The notes under the pieces were generated by a model that had not been told where the DNA came from, did no database searches, and saw nothing but the letters and a program-made list of their open reading frames with translations. Below are positions 61,016 through 63,539 of a stretch of 63,539 nucleotides of DNA, one piece after another. Position numbers and translations under genes: made by a program. How positions within the stretch are numbered: position 1 is the first letter of the stretch; each line of letters opens with the position of its first letter. The DNA is from SVTX01 sp964629615 (GTDB taxonomy: Bacteria; Bacillota; Clostridia; Oscillospirales; CAG-272): positions 1 through 63,539 of the forward strand of contig CAZVUD010000003.1 of the NCBI GenBank assembly GCA_964629615.1, in the 5' to 3' direction.

Positions 61016-61534
61016 ATGAAAAGAATAATATCGATAATACTTTGTATAGCCGCCGCGCTTTGCATGCTTACAGCATGTAATACAGACACTGAAGATAACG
61101 GTAAGGACGATGCAGGCAAGACAAACGCTGCCGCGTTTTCAGATTTCAGCTATAACGGCACACAGATAAAGATAAATGCAGATGCCAAGGATATAGTATC
61201 AAAGCTTGGCGAGCCAAAATCAACAGAGGACTTTGATGCAGGATGCGGCGACACAGCACGTGGATATATATATACCTACAATGGATTTGAGATACGCACA
61301 AACCCTGTTGACGGTGCAGATCTTATTGATAAGATAACCTTGATCAATGATCTTGCTTCAACTCCCGAGGGGGCACATATAGGCATGACATGCGATGAGA
61401 TCAAAAAGATATACGGTGATCCGAACGCCAAGACTGACGAGATCATGCAGTACACAGCAAACGGTGTTGACCTGCGCTTTGAGATAAACTCGGATAAGAC
61501 AGTCATAAAGATAACCTATACACCTTCGAAATAA
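61016..61534 (+). CDS. Lipoprotein with two BamE/SmpA-like repeats, last gene of the Dlt-like operon
   Basis: The product has 172 residues. The signal peptide ends in the lipobox LTAC. After an acidic linker come two related half-domains: KINADAKDIVSKLGEPKSTEDF and HIGMTCDEIKKIYGDPNAKTDE, each followed by strands (YIYTYNGFEIRT; MQYTANGVDLRFEINSDKTVIKITY). This is the small alpha-beta fold seen in SmpA/OmlA and in clostridial surface lipoproteins. It follows the DltD-like gene by 24 nt with GGAGG, so it belongs to the same transcript. A role in substrate presentation is possible but not shown. Confidence 0.82.
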   Translation: MKRIISIILCIAAALCMLTACNTDTEDNGKDDAGKTNAAAFSDFSYNGTQIKINADAKDIVSKLGEPKSTEDFDAGCGDTARGYIYTYNGFEIRTNPVDGADLIDKITLINDLASTPEGAHIGMTCDEIKKIYGDPNAKTDEIMQYTANGVDLRFEINSDKTVIKITYTPSK

Positions 61535-61579
61535 CGTAATTTAAACACCTTTTAGTCATATGTGACAAATTTAATACAT

Positions 61580-61616
61580 ATCACCCGACCAAGTATTAGC
61601 AGGTCGGGTGATTTTT
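61580..61616 (+). terminator. Terminator of the Dlt-like operon
   Basis: Stem ATCACCCGACC (61580-61590) with GGTCGGGTGAT (61602-61612), then TTTT. Confidence 0.88.
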
Positions 61617-61659
61617 AGCACTGTTCATAAAATGTTAACAAAAATAATTCAAAAAATAC

Positions 61660-61687
61660 TTGACAACAGAAAAAAAAGTGGTAAAAT
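61660..61687 (+). promoter_or_regulatory. Heat-shock operon promoter
   Basis: TTGACA (61660-61665), 16-nt spacer, TAAAAT (61682-61687), ending 12 nt before the CIRCE operator. Confidence 0.82.
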
Positions 61688-61699
61688 AGTATCATAAGG

Positions 61700-61726
61700 T
61701 TAGCACTTAGAGCAAATGAGTGCTAA
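61700..61726. promoter_or_regulatory. CIRCE operator
   Basis: TTAGCACTT-9 nt-GAGTGCTAA matches the CIRCE consensus (TTAGCACTC-N9-GAGTGCTAA) with one mismatch. HrcA binds it to repress this operon at normal temperature. Confidence 0.96.
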
Positions 61727-61788
61727 TTTCAAGAAAATGCATAACATAAAGGCAGTTAAAATAAATTGTGTAAAAGGGGGAAGCAAAA

Positions 61789-62883
61789 ATGGCTGGAAAG
61801 TCGGGGGAACAGTTAAGTGAAAGAAAGAAGCTCATACTCAAGGCTATTATTGATTCTCACATAGCGGACGGAGAGCCTGTCGGCTCGAAGTACCTGCTTC
61901 AAAATGAGCACTTGACCTGCTCGTCTGCTACCATAAGAAACGAGATGGCAGAGCTTGAGCATCTCGGTTACCTTGAACAGCCGCACACCTCATCGGGAAG
62001 AGTGCCAACCGAGCTCGGTTACAGATTTTATGTCGATTCGCTTATTGAGAGCTATGCAATGACGACAAATGAGATCAATGAGATAAATAAGCTTTTGAAA
62101 TCCAAGATGAATCAGCTCGATCAGATATTGCTTACAGCATCAAAGCTTGCAGGTAACATCACAAATTACACGAGCTTTCTTATAAAGCCCAAGGCTTCCA
62201 TGGTCAGCATAAAGAGATTTGACGTGATATACGTCGATCAGCACAGCATGCTGCTTGTCATGATAAGCTCAAACGGGGGAATAATAACAAAGCAGTTGTC
62301 CATCGAAGCAAATATCTCACAGCTCACAGTCACGGATCTTTCCATGGCACTGAACGACCACATAGCAGGTCTTACCGCAAACGAGATAACTCTTCCGATA
62401 ATCATTGAGCTTGAAAAGATGATGGGGGACAGATCAGATATCGTAACTCCCATAATCAAGATCATATACGAGAGCATGAGCGAGATCGACGAAGGCGACC
62501 TCCGCGTAAGCGGTATGGACAGACTTTTGCAATATCCCGAATACAGCAATAAGGATCAGCTCCGTGAGCTTCTGACGACCCTTGAAAATAAAGAGGATAT
62601 ACTTGATATCGTTTCTGACACTGATAAAACGAGCGACAGGGTAAACGTCGTTATCGGCTCGGAAAGCGAGGTTAAGGTAATGAATAATTCCGCGATCGTT
62701 TTCAAGCCCGTTGTCAAGGACGGACAGACGCTTGGCGCTATAGGTATTATAGGACCGAGGCGAATGGATTACGCAAAGGTAGTTGCCACGATAGACGGAC
62801 TTACGGGAAATATAGAAAACATACTGAACGAAAACAATTTGATAAATAATGATAGAAAAGGAGAGGAAAGCAATGGAGGATAA
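61789..62883 (+). CDS. hrcA: Heat-shock repressor HrcA
   Basis: The product has 364 residues. The winged HTH reads LSERKKLILKAIIDSHIADGEPVGSKYLLQNEHLTCSSATIRNEMAELEHLGYLEQPHTSSGRVPTELGYRFYVD. The GAF-like core and dimer region end in GAIGIIGPRRMDYAKVVATID. It binds the CIRCE element 63 nt upstream of its own start, giving autoregulation of hrcA-grpE-dnaK. GGGGG-AAGC precedes the ATG. Confidence 0.97.
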   Translation: MAGKSGEQLSERKKLILKAIIDSHIADGEPVGSKYLLQNEHLTCSSATIRNEMAELEHLGYLEQPHTSSGRVPTELGYRFYVDSLIESYAMTTNEINEINKLLKSKMNQLDQILLTASKLAGNITNYTSFLIKPKASMVSIKRFDVIYVDQHSMLLVMISSNGGIITKQLSIEANISQLTVTDLSMALNDHIAGLTANEITLPIIIELEKMMGDRSDIVTPIIKIIYESMSEIDEGDLRVSGMDRLLQYPEYSNKDQLRELLTTLENKEDILDIVSDTDKTSDRVNVVIGSESEVKVMNNSAIVFKPVVKDGQTLGAIGIIGPRRMDYAKVVATIDGLTGNIENILNENNLINNDRKGEESNGG

Positions 62884-63451
62884 AGAAACAACCATCTCTG
62901 AAGAGAATATCGAAGAGATAGACGTTTCCGCCGAGGCTGAAAACACTTCTGACAAGGAAGCCAAGGGCGACAAGAAAAAAAGCAAAAAGCTTGAATCCGA
63001 GATATCCCGACTCAATGAAGAATTAAAGGGAAAGGATGCGGAGATCAAGGATCTTAATGACAAATATACAAGAATGTACGCGGAATATGACAACTTCCGC
63101 AAAAGAAGCGCAAAAGAAAGGGATGGTATATATGCGGATGCTTATGCAGATGCGATATCGTCAATACTCCCGATCCTTGACAACATAGAACGCGCCGTAG
63201 GATATACGGATGCGGAGGCTGTGCTAAAGGGTGTGGAGATGATCCTTAAGGGCGCGAATGAGACCTTTGAAAAGATGGGCGTTAAGTCCTTCGGTCAGGT
63301 AGGCGACGCATTCGACCCCAACAGGCACAACGCAGTAATGCATGTCGAGGATGAATCCCTCGGCGAAAATGTTATCACCGACGTATTCCAGAAGGGATAT
63401 ACGAAGGGTGATAAGGTGATCAGATACGCTATGGTAAAGGTAGCAAACTGA
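62873..63451 (+). CDS. grpE: Nucleotide exchange factor GrpE
   Basis: The product has 192 residues from the ATG at 62873, set by GGAGAGG and overlapping the end of hrcA by 11 nt. A charged N-terminus and a long coiled coil (about 40-85, LESEISRLNEELKGKDAEIKDLNDKYTRMYAEYDNFRKRSAKERD) lead into the beta domain with GVEMILKGANETFEKMGV and VITDVFQKGYTKGDKVIRYAMVKV. It releases ADP from DnaK. Confidence 0.97.
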   Translation: MEDKETTISEENIEEIDVSAEAENTSDKEAKGDKKKSKKLESEISRLNEELKGKDAEIKDLNDKYTRMYAEYDNFRKRSAKERDGIYADAYADAISSILPILDNIERAVGYTDAEAVLKGVEMILKGANETFEKMGVKSFGQVGDAFDPNRHNAVMHVEDESLGENVITDVFQKGYTKGDKVIRYAMVKVAN

Positions 63452-63495
63452 TATTTTATAAGAAAATTTTTATTATCCCTAAGGAGGAATTTATT

Positions 63496-63539
63496 ATGGG
63501 AAAAATCATTGGTATAGATCTTGGTACAACAAACTCTTG
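63496..63539 (+). CDS. dnaK: Chaperone DnaK (first 14 codons)
   Basis: After AAGGAGG (63481-63487) the frame reads MGKIIGIDLGTTNS, the N-terminal phosphate-1 loop of DnaK, and runs off the window. Third gene of the HrcA-controlled operon. Confidence 0.93.
   Translation, partial: MGKIIGIDLGTTNS

Overview
The window reads as the genome of a spore-forming, anaerobic Firmicute of the class Clostridia, probably an uncultured gut-type Oscillospirales or related lineage. Evidence: dipicolinate synthase dpaAB (spore core), formate-tetrahydrofolate ligase, cofactor-independent phosphoglycerate mutase, RqcH, HrcA/CIRCE control of a grpE-dnaK operon, GGAGG-type ribosome binding sites and consensus sigma-A promoters (TTGACA-17-TATAAT). 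A run of exactly 100 N inside a tandem repeat shows that this is a draft scaffold. No species is assigned.

Layout. 1-1.83 kb: an S1-domain RNA-binding protein (cut by the window edge) and the rplM-rpsI operon. About 1.84-8.63 kb: an AT-rich integrated element with a tyrosine integrase, divergent promoters over a palindromic operator, two small HTH proteins, a primase/VapE replication protein, a small-terminase-like HTH protein and unknown cargo. It has the layout of a phage satellite (PICI-like) and sits directly downstream of rpsI. 8.9-22.4 kb: gpmI, a repeat-rich zinc-ribbon/LRR lipoprotein containing the assembly gap, mrp, an MBL-fold protein, a LysR regulator divergent from an antiporter-MgtC pair, and an M16 peptidase pair with lgt and folD. 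22.4-22.9 kb: tRNA-Arg(CCT) followed by two identical 143-bp tandem units, each ending in a tRNA-3'-end-like sequence and flanked by terminators. 22.9-32.8 kb: nadE, an acyl-CoA-synthetase-like ligase with a MarR regulator, rqcH, coaW, alaS. 32.9-35.6 kb: an AT-rich islet with an unknown membrane/coiled-coil protein and an asparagine-synthetase relative that has lost its ATP-binding core. 35.6-42.2 kb, minus strand: XRE regulator, fhs, tsaE, tsaB, rpiB, ispD, ispF, rpe. 42.4-47 kb: YerC-like repressor, methyltransferase, hslO, asparaginase, dpaAB. 47-52.3 kb: rhaB, prs, and the ylxM-ffh-rpsP-khpA operon. 52.6-55 kb: an amino-acid ABC transporter whose binding protein appears to be circularly permuted. 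55.2-61.5 kb: a six-gene Dlt-like operon (transglutaminase-like protein, adenylating ligase, carrier protein, MBOAT, SGNH-like protein with Cys at the nucleophile position, lipoprotein). 61.7-63.5 kb: CIRCE-hrcA-grpE-dnaK.

How the genes work together. Most of the window is vertically inherited housekeeping: translation (rplM, rpsI, rpsP, alaS, tsaB/E), protein targeting and quality control (ffh, ylxM, rqcH, hslO, hrcA-grpE-dnaK), isoprenoid and pentose-phosphate steps (ispD, ispF, rpe, rpiB), cofactors (nadE, coaW, folD, fhs), lipoprotein maturation (lgt) and sporulation (dpaAB). The parts most worth a second look are the permuted binding protein, the Dlt-like surface-acylation operon with its transglutaminase partner, the tandem tRNA-like units, the satellite-like element and the asparagine-synthetase pseudoenzyme. 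All product calls come from reading motifs by eye; no database search was run.
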